Notes: generated by a model from the letters alone, not told the origin. Positions 19,593-29,900 are shown, counted from the stretch's first letter. The stretch: 64,000 nt of DNA from Xanthomonas sacchari (GCF_024266585.1 NZ_CP100647.1:4383001-4447000); one strand, 5' to 3'. Program-made: numbers and translations.

Positions 19593-19728
19593 TGTCGAGC
19601 GGGCACCACGCGCCAGGGAGGTACCGGACATGGCGCCAGCGAGCCTGCAGATGGCCATGGCAAGCCAGCCCGGTGCCCCGGCATGGCGATCAAGGAAGGC
19701 CTATCCGCCTCGCAGCACCGAACAACCC

Positions 19729-20895
19729 TCAGTTGTCTCCGAACAGGTCTCGGGTGTAGACCTTCTCCTGCACATCCTTGAGCGCGTCGGCCATACGATT
19801 GCTGATGATGACGTCGGCCTGGGTCTTGAAGGCCTGCAGGTCATTGACGACGCGCGAGTGGAAGAATTCCGGCTCGTCCAGGCATGGCTCATGCACGATG
19901 ACCTCGACGCCCTTAGCCTTGATCCGCTTCATGATCCCCTGGATGCTCGAAGAACGGAAATTGTCCGACCCGCTCTTCATGATTAACCGATAGATCCCTA
20001 CCACCTTGGGATTGCGACGGAGGATGTCGGACGCGATGAAATCCTTGCGCGTGGTATTGGAATCCACGATCGCGCGGATCAGGTTCTGCGGCACGCTCTG
20101 GTAGTTGGCCAGCAGCTGCTTGGTGTCCTTTGGCAAGCAGTAGCCGCCATAGCCGAACGACGGATTGTTGTAGTGCGAGCCTATGCGCGGATCCAAGCAG
20201 ATGCCCTGGATGATCTGGCGACTGTCGAGCCCGTGGGTGAGCGCGTAGGTATCCAGCTCATTGAAGTAGGACACGCGCATCGCCAGGTAGGTATTGGCGA
20301 ACAACTTGATCGCCTCGGCCTCGGTCGGCTCCGTGAACAGCACCGGCACATCCTGCTCCAGCGCCCCCTCCTTCAGCAGTTCGGCGAACCGCTCCGCACG
20401 CGCAGAACGCTCGCCAACGATGATCCGCGAGGGATGTAGATTGTCGTAGAGTGCACGGCCCTCACGCAGGAACTCGGGAGAGAAGATGATGTTGTCTACA
20501 CCGAACTGCTTGCGTACCTTGCTGACGTAGCCGACCGGAATCGTCGACTTGATCACCATCGTCGCGGCGGGATTTATCGCAAGCACACCACCGATGACCG
20601 CTTCGATCGAAGAGGTATTGAAATAGTTCGTCTCCGGATCGTAGTCCGTCGGCGTCGCGATGATGACGTACTCGGCGCCCGCATAGGCCTCCTGCGGATC
20701 GAGCGTAGCGCGGAAGTTGAGATCGCCGCCGATCAGTACCCGTTCCAGCTCGTCGTCAACGATCGGCGAACGCCCCTCATTGAGCATCCGCACCTTCTCT
20801 TCGACGATATCCAGCGCCACAACTTCATGATGGCGCGCCAGCAGCACGCCATTGGAGAGACCAACGTATCCGGTTCCTGCTACCGCAATCTTCAT
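19729..20895 (-). CDS. ugd: UDP-glucose 6-dehydrogenase (UDP-glucose/GDP-mannose dehydrogenase family)
   Basis: NAD-dependent oxidation of UDP-glucose to UDP-glucuronate in the cytoplasm. In 388 residues, about the length of E. coli Ugd, [20 protein letters not shown] is the NAD-binding start, IIATPTDYD and FSPEFLREG are family motifs, and the catalytic cysteine lies in [18 protein letters not shown]-mannose is a less likely substrate because the downstream partner in this cluster is a UDP-glucuronate decarboxylase (25849-26799), and together they give UDP-xylose. It is the last gene of the minus-strand O-antigen block and lies next to etfA, the known border of the locus. Confidence 0.92.
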   Translation of the reverse strand: MKIAVAGTGYVGLSNGVLLARHHEVVALDIVEEKVRMLNEGRSPIVDDELERVLIGGDLNFRATLDPQEAYAGAEYVIIATPTDYDPETNYFNTSSIEAVIGGVLAINPAATMVIKSTIPVGYVSKVRKQFGVDNIIFSPEFLREGRALYDNLHPSRIIVGERSARAERFAELLKEGALEQDVPVLFTEPTEAEAIKLFANTYLAMRVSYFNELDTYALTHGLDSRQIIQGICLDPRIGSHYNNPSFGYGGYCLPKDTKQLLANYQSVPQNLIRAIVDSNTTRKDFIASDILRRNPKVVGIYRLIMKSGSDNFRSSSIQGIMKRIKAKGVEVIVHEPCLDEPEFFHSRVVNDLQAFKTQADVIISNRMADALKDVQEKVYTRDLFGDN

Positions 20896-20910
20896 TATCC
20901 GAGTCCAGAC

Positions 20911-22269
20911 TTAGGGACGAGGCACGTACAACATGCGCTCGGTCGCACAACTATAGTAGGTATCCGAGCGCCAGAAGCTCAATCCGAGCTGCTGGCTGGC
21001 AGGTTCCTGCATGGCTTGCTTCATGCGCTCGCATTGCTGCGCCGGCCACATCGTCTCGCCGATCATGTCCGCACGCGCGGCCAGATAAGGCAGCGACACG
21101 TAGTAGGCCGACCAGAGCAAGGTCGGCGCCAACGCCAGCACCACCCAGGCCATGCGTCGATCGGTGGCGACCGACACAGGGCGCAGCGCCAACAGCCCGG
21201 CCACCAGGACCGCAAGCATCGGCTGGATCATCAGCCGGTTGCCCCAGGAACTCCATCCGAAGGGCGCCCACCAGCGCGCGAATCCGATCAGGGAGATCAA
21301 CGCCGCCAGCACGGCGATCGCCAACGTATCGCGATCTGCACGCAGCCCCAGCACCCGCCAGCCAACGAAGGCCGCGGTCAGGCCGAGGGTCCAGAACACC
21401 AGTACACCGCCATTGGGGGAGAGCACAGAGCCGACCAGGAACCCAGCGCTGGTTCCCCAGGACGGCTGGGTCTGCCTGGCCTCTTCCAGGTATGCCAAAG
21501 GCAGCAGCGAGTGGTAACGCAACAGGTTGTATCCGAGGACGACGCACAAGCCCACCGCAACGCCGGCCCCGGCGGCGATCAGCGCAAGCCTCACCCCATC
21601 CCGCCGCTGCGCCGACGCGGATTCCGCCTGCACACGTTGACGCGCCCTCCAGAACCCGGCAACCGCTAGCACAGACAGGCCAACGCTGAGGACCACCGTA
21701 TCCTTGTAAAGAACCGACCAGGCACCGGTCAGCGCGATCAAGGCGACCTGCCCGCGGGTGAGCGGCGCCGTTGCCCGCAACCCTATGCCGAGCAGCCCGA
21801 TGAACATTCCGATCACGACGCCGGCCTGCACCTCCAGCGCTCCCGACCTCAGATAGAACATCGGCAGCGGGGTCAAGGCGATTGCGCCAAGATAGACGAT
21901 CGCGGGCGCAAGCCCACGGCGCCAGCCGTGCAGCCTGAGAACGGCGAACACCGGCAGCAGCAGCACGAACAGGTTGAGACCGGTCATCCGCGCGTGCGAT
22001 TGCGCCGGACCCGCGCCCTGCAGCAAGGCCGAATTCGCCAGGTAAGCGACGGGAAACTTGCTCACGCCAGCACAATCCGACGTCGGTGCAGTGGCGCAGC
22101 GCTCAACTAGCGGAGCATCGTGGATCCAAGTCTCCATGTCGTAGACGCTGAAACCGCCAGCGCCCAACCATGCCGACAACAGCGCCAGAACCACGAACAC
22201 GCCAGTTACCACCGCTTGCCGCGCCCACGAACCGCGCGCGCGTTCTAGCGGCGCGGGGTGCATAGCCAT
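20911..22269 (-). CDS. Polytopic membrane protein, candidate lipid-dependent glycosyltransferase
   Basis: Unrecognised integral membrane protein of 452 residues with roughly ten hydrophobic segments (for example VVTGVFVVLALLSAWLGAGG, LNLFVLLLPVFAVLRLHGW, LAIAVLAALISLIGFARWW) and a soluble C-terminal tail with paired cysteines (QQCERM, YYSCATERML). An acidic patch, YDMETWIHDAPLVERC, follows the first helix, where lipid-dependent GT-C enzymes often have catalytic acids. It overlaps the preceding DUF6311-like gene by about 25 bases and sits beside gtrA/gtrB-like genes. Transfer of a polyprenol-linked sugar in the periplasm is therefore inferred; no motif proves it. Confidence 0.7.
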   Translation of the reverse strand: MAMHPAPLERARGSWARQAVVTGVFVVLALLSAWLGAGGFSVYDMETWIHDAPLVERCATAPTSDCAGVSKFPVAYLANSALLQGAGPAQSHARMTGLNLFVLLLPVFAVLRLHGWRRGLAPAIVYLGAIALTPLPMFYLRSGALEVQAGVVIGMFIGLLGIGLRATAPLTRGQVALIALTGAWSVLYKDTVVLSVGLSVLAVAGFWRARQRVQAESASAQRRDGVRLALIAAGAGVAVGLCVVLGYNLLRYHSLLPLAYLEEARQTQPSWGTSAGFLVGSVLSPNGGVLVFWTLGLTAAFVGWRVLGLRADRDTLAIAVLAALISLIGFARWWAPFGWSSWGNRLMIQPMLAVLVAGLLALRPVSVATDRRMAWVVLALAPTLLWSAYYVSLPYLAARADMIGETMWPAQQCERMKQAMQEPASQQLGLSFWRSDTYYSCATERMLYVPRP

Positions 22270-23930
22270 GAATCATCTCCGTTCACGTGCTGCTTGCAGT
22301 CGAAACGCCCGCCGAACCGATCACTGTAGGTGGCGTAGAGATCCGGCGACAACAAATAGATCGCGGACGCGTCCGGTCGCTCCAGCCGATGCGGATAATC
22401 GCAGTGGTAGGCCAGTTGTTCAGGCAGACTGCGGGCAGCGTAAAAGTTATTCGTCACGATTCCATGACGCAGCGCGAAGACGCCGACCGACTCGTAGTTA
22501 CGGATTCCCAACGGCGTCTTCGCGTTGTCGCACTGCCACGCCGGATAGACCAGGATCGCGGAATACTTGCCCGGCGCAACCCCATGCAGCTCCTGAGTCT
22601 GGCCATTGGCGATCGCAAACTTGATGTTGCGGGCGATGGGCTGCACATCCACCACTTGCAGCACCAAGATCAGCATCAGCAACGGCAGCGCCCGTGCAGC
22701 CCCCAGCCGCAGCACGCAGGCGCTCAGGCCGATCAAGATGATCCAGAATCCCGACATCCAGAAGAAGCGCCCGCTGGAGCGGAATCGACTGAGCGCGGCC
22801 TCCAGTCCTGGCGGAATCGTGAAGTGGTGCCCCTGCGAACCGAAGTAAACCGTACTCGAAAGCGCCAGCAGATAGCAGACGAACACCACCCCTAACGCCG
22901 GCACGAACGGGAAAGTGGACGACCGCCCCCGATAGTTGATGAACATCGACACGGCAAGGACGCCCATCAGCAGCACGCCAAAGCCAAGGTAATCGAAGCC
23001 TTCGAAGGCCTGGCCGCCGGTCGGGTCGGCGATGTCGAGCCCGACAATGCGAGCCAGTCCATTTGAGTCCAGCGGCCCCAAGATGTTCATGGAGTACGTG
23101 CCATAGCCGCCGGCAGCAGTACCGGACGCACCCATGAATCCGAAAACAGACAACCCCAGTGCGGCGACCAACCCGGCAGCGGCGATGCGCAAGGCGACCT
23201 GCGGCCAGCCCAGGGTCCGATAGCGCAGCACGGTGATGCCGCACACGTTCACCAGCACCATCAGGCAAAGATAGGGATTGATGCCCGCCGCCAGCAATAC
23301 GACGCCGCAATTGCCGAACAACCAGCGGTTGCGACTGCTGTGCAGCGTGAGCAGGGTCACCCAGATCGAGAGCACCAGCAGCCACTGCGATGACAGCGCG
23401 GTGTGGCCCTGGAAACGGAAGAAGGTGAACGGCGCAAGCGCGAACAACATGCCGCCCAGCACCGCAATCACCACATTTAGCCCGCGGTACGGCTCATCCA
23501 GCAAACGCAGCGCGCGCTCGGTCGCGAGGTAGCCGAACACGCCCTGCAGGACCACGCACAACAGGAAGTACGGGCCGATGAACTGCAGGCCATCCGGCAG
23601 CAACCAGCCTAGCGGACGTGCGAGCAGCAGGAACAGCGGCATCGGGTCGAACAGCGCGATGCTCATCGGCACGGGATGGCTCAGCCGCAGCGAATCCAGC
23701 CAGCCTTTGTCCGGGTCCGCCAGATATTGCCCCCAGGCGACGTAGACCTGCGCCAGATCGCCCCAGATCCAATGGGTGTCATGTATGTCCAGGGGCACGG
23801 GACCAAGCGCATAGCGGCCCCATACCATGGCCAACCCGGCCACAACGACGATGCCGAGCCAGAAAGCGCGCCCGAGGCCCACGGCTCGCTGCGCAATGCG
23901 ACGCACTGCGTTGTTCATGTTCATTGGCAT
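22245..23930 (-). CDS. DUF6311-like polytopic membrane protein, candidate GT-C glycosyltransferase
   Basis: Integral membrane protein of about 561 residues with ten or more predicted helices. DIHDTHWIWGDLAQVYVAWG after helix 1, FALAPFTFFRFQGHTALSSQ and FRSSGRFFWMSGFWI resemble the DUF6311 family, which is found in surface-polysaccharide loci and has a GT-C-like layout (acidic motif in the first periplasmic loop, C-terminal periplasmic domain with Cys residues). The likely role is moving a polyprenol-phosphate-linked sugar onto the O-antigen in the periplasm. Start could be either of the first two ATG codons (MPMNMNNAV). It overlaps the upstream 199-residue gene by 10 bases. Confidence 0.75.
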   Translation of the reverse strand: MPMNMNNAVRRIAQRAVGLGRAFWLGIVVVAGLAMVWGRYALGPVPLDIHDTHWIWGDLAQVYVAWGQYLADPDKGWLDSLRLSHPVPMSIALFDPMPLFLLLARPLGWLLPDGLQFIGPYFLLCVVLQGVFGYLATERALRLLDEPYRGLNVVIAVLGGMLFALAPFTFFRFQGHTALSSQWLLVLSIWVTLLTLHSSRNRWLFGNCGVVLLAAGINPYLCLMVLVNVCGITVLRYRTLGWPQVALRIAAAGLVAALGLSVFGFMGASGTAAGGYGTYSMNILGPLDSNGLARIVGLDIADPTGGQAFEGFDYLGFGVLLMGVLAVSMFINYRGRSSTFPFVPALGVVFVCYLLALSSTVYFGSQGHHFTIPPGLEAALSRFRSSGRFFWMSGFWIILIGLSACVLRLGAARALPLLMLILVLQVVDVQPIARNIKFAIANGQTQELHGVAPGKYSAILVYPAWQCDNAKTPLGIRNYESVGVFALRHGIVTNNFYAARSLPEQLAYHCDYPHRLERPDASAIYLLSPDLYATYSDRFGGRFDCKQHVNGDDSWLCTPRR

Positions 23931-24520
23931 GTGTAGTCAACGCTTTCGGTGCTTTTACGGAAGGGATCCACCAGGTCGTCCGTATAGGCGTTCATGATTA
24001 GGCGCTTCCTCGGCAGGAAATGCGCCCGGTAGAAGCGGCTGATCGAGGCAATATCCTGGCCCTTCGCGGTCAGCAGCACGCAGCCATGCTTTATTTCCAC
24101 CGTCCCGGACTGCAATTGCTCGGTTAGCCGGATATCCACCAGACGGTGTTCCTTCATGTACTCATGGACAAAGACGTCGCCGATCCGGTTCTCGAGGATG
24201 CCGCCGCCTCGCTGCTGCAGCTTCTCAAGGATATAGAACGACAACGAGCGGTCCAGCACCGTCGGTACACTTATCGCGTACACATAGCCGAGCAGGCACC
24301 AGATGACCAGCAATTGGGTGAACTCGAGCCTGCTCAGCCCATCGAGCAGGCGCCAGACACGGAACAGCACGGCCGTGACAAGCACCGCCAGCAGCGCGTC
24401 CATGAGCGAGGAATACAGCACCACATTCACGTCGAAGAAGCGCATGTGGATGAAGTTCGTCAACAACAGAATCCCGACGTAGACCACTGTGGCCAGGATC
24501 GGACGGAGCAAGACCTTCAT
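23921..24520 (-). CDS. Unidentified 199-residue membrane protein of the decoration module
   Basis: I do not recognise this family. The first about 100 residues hold three to four hydrophobic segments (LLRPILATVVYVGILLLTNF, LYSSLMDALLAVLVTAVLF, LLVIWCLLGYVYAISVPTVL). The remaining half is soluble and positively charged (ILEKLQQRGGGILENRIGDV, LTEQLQSGTVEIKHGCVLLT, FYRAHFLPRKRLI). ATG 24520 overlaps the gtrA-like stop (ATGA) and its end overlaps the DUF6311-like gene, so it is coupled to both. This suggests an accessory subunit of the periplasmic glycosylation complex. An in-frame upstream extension (to 24622) is rejected because it lies within gtrA. Confidence 0.75.
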   Translation of the reverse strand: MKVLLRPILATVVYVGILLLTNFIHMRFFDVNVVLYSSLMDALLAVLVTAVLFRVWRLLDGLSRLEFTQLLVIWCLLGYVYAISVPTVLDRSLSFYILEKLQQRGGGILENRIGDVFVHEYMKEHRLVDIRLTEQLQSGTVEIKHGCVLLTAKGQDIASISRFYRAHFLPRKRLIMNAYTDDLVDPFRKSTESVDYTCQ

Positions 24521-24915
24521 TTGAACACCATGAACTTGTTGACAAAGAAGCTGAGGACCATCTGCATGCCCGTGGCCAGCAGGAATCCTATGCGGTAATC
24601 GAACGCGAGCCGGTCGGTCCACGCATACATGACAAGCGCATGCAGCAGGGCGATGCCCACGTAGAACAGCAGGAACAGCAGTCCCTGGTTCAGCAGTCGC
24701 CCCCGGGTACCGCGAAACACGAAATAACGGCTGCCGATGAAGGACGCGGTGATGCCGAAGATCGCCGCGATGCCGTTGGCGACGCCGGCCGAGCCAATCC
24801 CCACCACGTCGAGATTGAACTTGAGGACCGAGAAGTGGATCGCCGTGGCCACCAAACCGTTGACAACATAGCGGAAGAACTGACCGCCCAAGGCGCGGTC
24901 AGCGCGGGCGTGCAT
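24517..24915 (-). CDS. GtrA-like polyprenol-sugar flippase
   Basis: Small membrane protein of 132 residues with four hydrophobic helices, matching the GtrA family (FFRYVVNGLVATAIHFSVLK at the start, FGITASFIGSRYFVFRG in the middle, a C-terminal VLSFFVNKFMVFK). GtrA proteins are proposed to flip polyprenyl-phosphate-linked sugars to the periplasmic face. The start ATG 24915 overlaps the end of the GtrB-like gene by 17 bases and the stop overlaps the next start. Its position between a GtrB-like transferase and GT-C-like proteins matches the three-part gtr serotype-conversion systems. Confidence 0.88.
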   Translation of the reverse strand: MHARADRALGGQFFRYVVNGLVATAIHFSVLKFNLDVVGIGSAGVANGIAAIFGITASFIGSRYFVFRGTRGRLLNQGLLFLLFYVGIALLHALVMYAWTDRLAFDYRIGFLLATGMQMVLSFFVNKFMVFK

Positions 24916-25837
24916 GGATGACCTCGCGGACGAAGTCGCGGTAGCTGCCGGCGACCAGCACGCCACCGCTGCGGATCATTCCCGACATCATCAAAATGAT
25001 CAGGGTCAGCGCCGCCGTCTGCAGGAACACCAGCAACAAGATCCCCGATGCCAGCGAGAACCAGCCTGGCGTCGTGAAGCCCAGCGCCTTGAGCAGCAGC
25101 GCCGCCACGCCACCGATGATCGACAGCCCGGCCACTAGGGTGCAGGCGATGCCCACGCGTACCAGCACATCCTCGGCGAACACCATCAAGGCGCGGAAGC
25201 CGTGCAAAGCCAGGCCGACGAAATTCATTTTGCTGCGACCGGCATAGCGCGCACCACGGTCCAGCGAGCAGGTCTGTACGCGCAGCTTGGAGCCGAGCAC
25301 CGCGGCGGCGACATGGGTCCAAAGCTCCTGCATCGCTGCCAGGCGGCGTACCGCCGGCATCTTCGCCGCCATGAAGTTGCCGAAGCTGATCTTGCGCCCG
25401 CTGAGCAGGGAGAACAGCAGCTTGTAGACCAGGTAGAACGTCTTGAACTTCAGCGACTCCACCCTGCTCTTGCGGGTCGCCACCACCACGTCGACCTCGG
25501 CCGACGCCAGGCCGCCCACCAGCTCGGTGATGCTGTGCGGCGTATCCTCGCCGTCGGAGTCCATGGAAATGACGATGACATCGTCGCCGAAGTGGTCGGC
25601 GACATAGCTCAGCCCGATGGCGATGGCACGCTGATGTCCGACGTTGCGGCGCAGTTTGATCACCACCCCTTCCAGGGCGGCGGCCTCGATGGCCGAGATC
25701 TCCAGCGGCTGGCGCACCGACCCGTCATCGACGGCGACGACGTAAATGTCCGGCCCCTGCGTCCTTGCAAGCTCGAGAAACAGCTTCGAAGACGCCTCCA
25801 GGTCTTCGTATACCGGCATCACCACGACCTTGCGCAT
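24899..25837 (-). CDS. GtrB-like polyprenyl-phosphate glycosyltransferase (GT2)
   Basis: Membrane-anchored GT-A fold enzyme of 312 residues. MRKVVVMPVYEDLEASSKLF, VVAVDDGS, RRNVGHQRAIAIGLSY and the metal-binding MDSDGEDTP are DPM1/GtrB signatures. Two C-terminal hydrophobic hairpins (IACTLVAGLSIIGGVAALLL; FSLASGILLLVFLQTAALTL) anchor it. Expected reaction: transfer of a sugar from a nucleotide donor to polyprenyl phosphate on the cytoplasmic side. UDP-xylose is the plausible donor because the UDP-xylose synthase gene is directly upstream. ATG 25837 is chosen because GAGGGA lies 8 bases upstream; TTG 25852 overlapping the upstream stop is an alternative. Confidence 0.9.
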   Translation of the reverse strand: MRKVVVMPVYEDLEASSKLFLELARTQGPDIYVVAVDDGSVRQPLEISAIEAAALEGVVIKLRRNVGHQRAIAIGLSYVADHFGDDVIVISMDSDGEDTPHSITELVGGLASAEVDVVVATRKSRVESLKFKTFYLVYKLLFSLLSGRKISFGNFMAAKMPAVRRLAAMQELWTHVAAAVLGSKLRVQTCSLDRGARYAGRSKMNFVGLALHGFRALMVFAEDVLVRVGIACTLVAGLSIIGGVAALLLKALGFTTPGWFSLASGILLLVFLQTAALTLIILMMSGMIRSGGVLVAGSYRDFVREVIHARPR

Positions 25838-25848
25838 GCTGGCGTCCC

Positions 25849-26799
25849 TCAAGCGAGCAGGCGCTGGCGGAAGTAGCCGATGGTCTCCTTCAGACCGTCT
25901 TCCAGCGCGACCTTCGGCTCCCAGTCGAACGTGGCTTTGGCCAGGCTGATGTCGGGCTGACGTTGCTTCGGATCATCCGACGGCAGCGGACGGTATTCGA
26001 TCTTCGACTTGCCGCCGACCAGGCGCAGCACGGTCTCAGCCAGCTCCAGCATGGTGAATTCACCGGGGTTGCCGATGTTGACCGGGCCAGTGAAGTCTGC
26101 AGGCGACGCCATCAGGCGCAGCATTCCCTCAATCAGGTCGTCGACGTAGCAGAAGCTGCGGGTCTGGGTGCCATCGCCGTAGATGGTGATCGGCTCGCCC
26201 TTCAGCGCCTGCACGATGAAGTTGCTGACCACGCGGCCATCATTCGGATGCATGCGCGGACCGTAGGTATTGAAAATGCGCATGACCTTGATTTCGAGCT
26301 GGTGCTGGCGCCAGTAATCGAAAAACAGCGTCTCCGCGCAGCGCTTGCCTTCGTCGTAGCAACTGCGAATGCCGACCGGGTTGACGCGGCCCCAATAGCC
26401 CTCCACCTGCGGGTGGATTTCCGGGTCACCGTAGACTTCGCTGGTGCTGGCCTGGAGGATGCGGGCGCCGACGCGCTTGGCCAGGCCCAGCATATTGATC
26501 GCACCATGCACGCTGGTCTTGGTGGTCTGCACCGGATCGGACTGGTAGTGCACCGGCGAGGCGGGGCAGGCCAGGTTGAAGATACGGTCCACTTCCACAT
26601 AGAGCGGGAAGGTCACGTCGTGGCGCATCAGCTCGAAACGCGAGTGATTCAGCAAGCCCGCCACGTTCGCCTTGGCTCCCGTGTAGAAGTTGTCGACGCA
26701 CAGCACATCGTGGCCGCTGTCGATCAAGCGATCGCACAGGTGAGAGCCCAGGAAGCCAGCGCCACCGGTGACCAGAACCCTCTTTTGTTGTTCAAGCAT
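25849..26799 (-). CDS. UDP-glucuronate decarboxylase (UDP-xylose synthase)
   Basis: Extended short-chain dehydrogenase of 316 residues that converts UDP-glucuronate to UDP-xylose. [15 protein letters not shown] is the NAD loop, [14 protein letters not shown] and [15 protein letters not shown] carry the catalytic Thr/Ser-Glu and Tyr-x-x-x-Lys residues, and [20 protein letters not shown] is characteristic of the UXS branch. Its substrate would come from the Ugd encoded five genes downstream in the same block. Its upstream gap (26800-26970) has a -10-like element and a hairpin, so a separate transcript (this gene through ugd) is likely. Confidence 0.92.
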   Translation of the reverse strand: MLEQQKRVLVTGGAGFLGSHLCDRLIDSGHDVLCVDNFYTGAKANVAGLLNHSRFELMRHDVTFPLYVEVDRIFNLACPASPVHYQSDPVQTTKTSVHGAINMLGLAKRVGARILQASTSEVYGDPEIHPQVEGYWGRVNPVGIRSCYDEGKRCAETLFFDYWRQHQLEIKVMRIFNTYGPRMHPNDGRVVSNFIVQALKGEPITIYGDGTQTRSFCYVDDLIEGMLRLMASPADFTGPVNIGNPGEFTMLELAETVLRLVGGKSKIEYRPLPSDDPKQRQPDISLAKATFDWEPKVALEDGLKETIGYFRQRLLA

Positions 26800-26865
26800 G
26801 TACGATCTCCAGAGAAATTTGCGCGCCCGCGAACGGGCAAGCCATCGTGCCCGCGATTTAGCGCG

Positions 26866-26871
26866 GCATTG
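26866..26871 (-). promoter_or_regulatory. Possible -10 box for the UDP-xylose synthase operon
   Basis: Read on the minus strand this is TACAAT, about 67 bases ahead of the UXS start codon and 13 bases downstream of a hairpin. No good -35 hexamer is seen at 16-18 bases, so the call rests on the -10 match and on position only. Confidence 0.3.
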
Positions 26872-26883
26872 TATTCGAAATTA

Positions 26884-26900
26884 CCGCCCCGCTTGGGCGG
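26884..26900 (-). terminator. Hairpin after the double glycosyltransferase gene
   Basis: On the minus strand CCGCCC-aagcg-GGGCGG is followed by TAATTT. It lies 71 bases after the stop of the 1010-residue glycosyltransferase gene and just before the possible UXS promoter, which suggests the boundary between two O-antigen transcripts. Confidence 0.4.
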
Positions 26901-26970
26901 CCGCCCCTTGTGGCACCGGCCCTCTCCGCCCCGCGCCGTCACTCCCCGCAACGCTCCCGGGCGCTGCGGC

Positions 26971-29900
26971 CTATCCTATCACTGGCTGTAGCCACGGCCC
27001 CTGTAGCAGCAGCGAGCGCAGTTCGCGCCCGTAGTCACGCCAACTCAGGATGCGCCCGGCCAGAGGTCCGCACCCGGCCAGCTCCGGCACCCGCAGCAAC
27101 GCAGCCAGCGCCGCGCTGTCGCCGACTGGGAAGTAGGCGGCATGTTCGCCGGCAATTTCCCGGAATACGGCGATGTCCGACAGCAACAGCGGGGTCCCGT
27201 GGCGCGCAGCCTCCACAATCGGCAGCCCGAACCCCTCGGACAGCGAGGCCTGGATCAGTCCATGGGTGGACCGATAGGCCAAGTCTAGTTCAGCGTTGTT
27301 GACCTTTTCCGGCCAGAACAGCCGCTTGCCGAACTGCGGGCTATTGCGAATGGCCGCGACCAGCTCCTCGCTCCCCCATCCATCCTTGCCGACGATCAGC
27401 AGATTGGCCTCCAGGCCGGCCGCCCACCCCGCCTCGAAGGCGCTGAGGATGGTGCGATAGTCCTTGCGCGGCTCCATCGTGCCCACCGCCAAGAAGGTGC
27501 GCGTGCCGGCCTCGAATAAGGCGCTGATCGATGGACGGATCTCGCTGTCCATGCCCACCTCCATCACGTCCGATCCCAGATGGACATAACCGATGCGATG
27601 GTTGGCGCGATGTTCGACGCCGTTCTCGGCGATCCAGGCGCGAAGATCCTCAGCGGTGGTCCGCGAGTTGCAGACGAACATATCGGCATGACGCACGGCG
27701 AACTCGGTCCACGCGCGAAACGCCGGCGGCATGCCTTCGCCACAGGTCTCGGGGAAGCGTAGCGGAATGATGTCGTGGAAGAACACCGCCACCTCGCCGC
27801 CATTGCGGCGGACCTTGCCAATGCTCGGCAGGAAGCGTTCGGGACCCACCCAGGCGGAGTCGGCCAGGAACAGCATGTCGCGGCTGCGGATGCCCTCGAC
27901 CTCATCGAAGGCCGGGCACTCGACGCCCAACGTCTTCTTGACCAACAGATGCGCCGAGCGGATTCGCTCGCCTTCATGGTAGACCGGCACGAACAGCATC
28001 CGCCCTTCGGCGTTGCGCGCACACAGCTCGCGGACCAGGTTGCGGACCACGCGCTGGATACCGGTGCCGTAGTCGACCCGCGCCATCTCGCTCATGTCGA
28101 TCAGCACGCGTTGGGGGCTGCCGAAACTGCCCACCGAGCACAGCGATTCGTAGATCCCATCGACGATCGAGGCCGAACGCGCTGACAGCGTCGGCTTCAA
28201 CAACGCCGCAACACCCGCACTCGACAGATGCGCATAGTGCGCGCGGACCGCCTCGGCCCAATCGATGGCTGTCCCCGGCTGCGCGGCACCGCCCAAGGAT
28301 TGCACCGGCACGCGCCGCAGCATCGGCGCGACCGCCATCGCCAGCTTTGCGGGCTGAGAACCGGCTTCCATGACCCCCAGGCAATCGGAGATCAGCTCGG
28401 GCAGGGCATGGTCGTGCGCTGGCAGTTGCCCCTGCGCAAGCAGGGCGTACAGCCCCGGCCACTGCGCATGCACTTGGCCGGCGCGCTCGCCGGGGAACGC
28501 CAAACCGCGAATCGTCGTGCCATCGGCGCTGCCGTGCAGCGCAACCACCACGTCCAGCCCCAGGTCCGAAGCCAGCGGTTGCTCGGGAAACGCCTGCACA
28601 TGCATGTAAGTCGGCCATTGCCCGGCGTCGCGACTGGCGATTTCCACGCTGTTGGTCCTGCCGAACAGCGAAATCCGCTCGACCCACCCGCCGATCGTCT
28701 CGGCCGGGAGGGTATCGGCGACCACGATGGCGACCTTCGAATGGCCCTCGTTGCCACCCCGACCCGACTCGCGCCGCTCCAGCGCAGCCTGCCAAGCGGC
28801 GATGCTGAGCTGCGCGGTGCGGCGCCAGGAAAAATCCTTGACCCGCTCCAATCCATAACGCTGCAACTGGGAGCGCCAAGCATCGTCGCCGAGCACGCGC
28901 TGCAGCGCGGCGGCGATCGCCAGCGGACTTGTCGCATCGAATCGCGCCTCGTCCAGCGCAACGATCTCCTTCAAGCTGGAATTGTCGCCTACCACGACCG
29001 GCGCACCGCAGGCCATCGCTTCCACCACCGGCAGGCCGAAACCCTCGTATAGCGACGGGAACACGAAGGCACTGCAGCAGGTATAGAGGTCGACAAGTTC
29101 AGCGTCGGTGACGTAACCGGTGACCACCAGCGCATCGTTTTCTAGGTCGCACTGCTGGGCGAATTGGCGCAGTTCTTCGGCTTGCTCGGCCTGATTCAGC
29201 ACGAGTTTCAGCCCTTGCCGCTGCGCTTGCGGCACGGCCGCGAAGCCAGCGATGGCGCCGCGGGTGTTCTTTCGGTAATCGTTGTTGCCAGTGTAGAGGA
29301 CATAGCGTTCGGCCAACCCGAAGCGTTTGGCCAGGCGCGCACGCGCAGCGGCGATGTCGGGCGAGGGCTGGAATACCTCCGAATAGCCGGCATAGATCAC
29401 ATGCACACGCTCCGGGTCCAGATCCAGCAGACGCACCGCGTCGTCCTTGCTGGACTGCGAGTTGGCCAGGAGCACATCGAACTCGCGCAACTGCGCCATC
29501 TTGTGCTGGTACCAATCGCGGATGCGCGGATCGGACAGGTAGCGGTCGCTCATCACCAACGGAATCAGATCGTGGACCAGACAACTGGTGAGGCTGCCGC
29601 GCGTGCGCGCCATCCGCCCCAGGCTGGCGCAGGGCTCGACAGCGCCCTCGAACAGGCTCGGCACATGCACGATGTCCGGTGCCATCGCCTCTACGTGCAG
29701 GCGTACCAGTTCCTCGCGCAACGTCGCCTCGGGTTCGCTGGTCGGAAACGCACTCCACAAACCGGCCGGATAGCGGTAGCCATGCAGGCGGTCGGCGGCG
29801 ATCCTGCCGGCGAATTCGCCGAGCACGTCGCCGGCCTGACGCTCGTAGGTCAGGTCCAGCGAACAGTGCAGATCGAACGGCAGATCCGCCGCGCCGAGCA

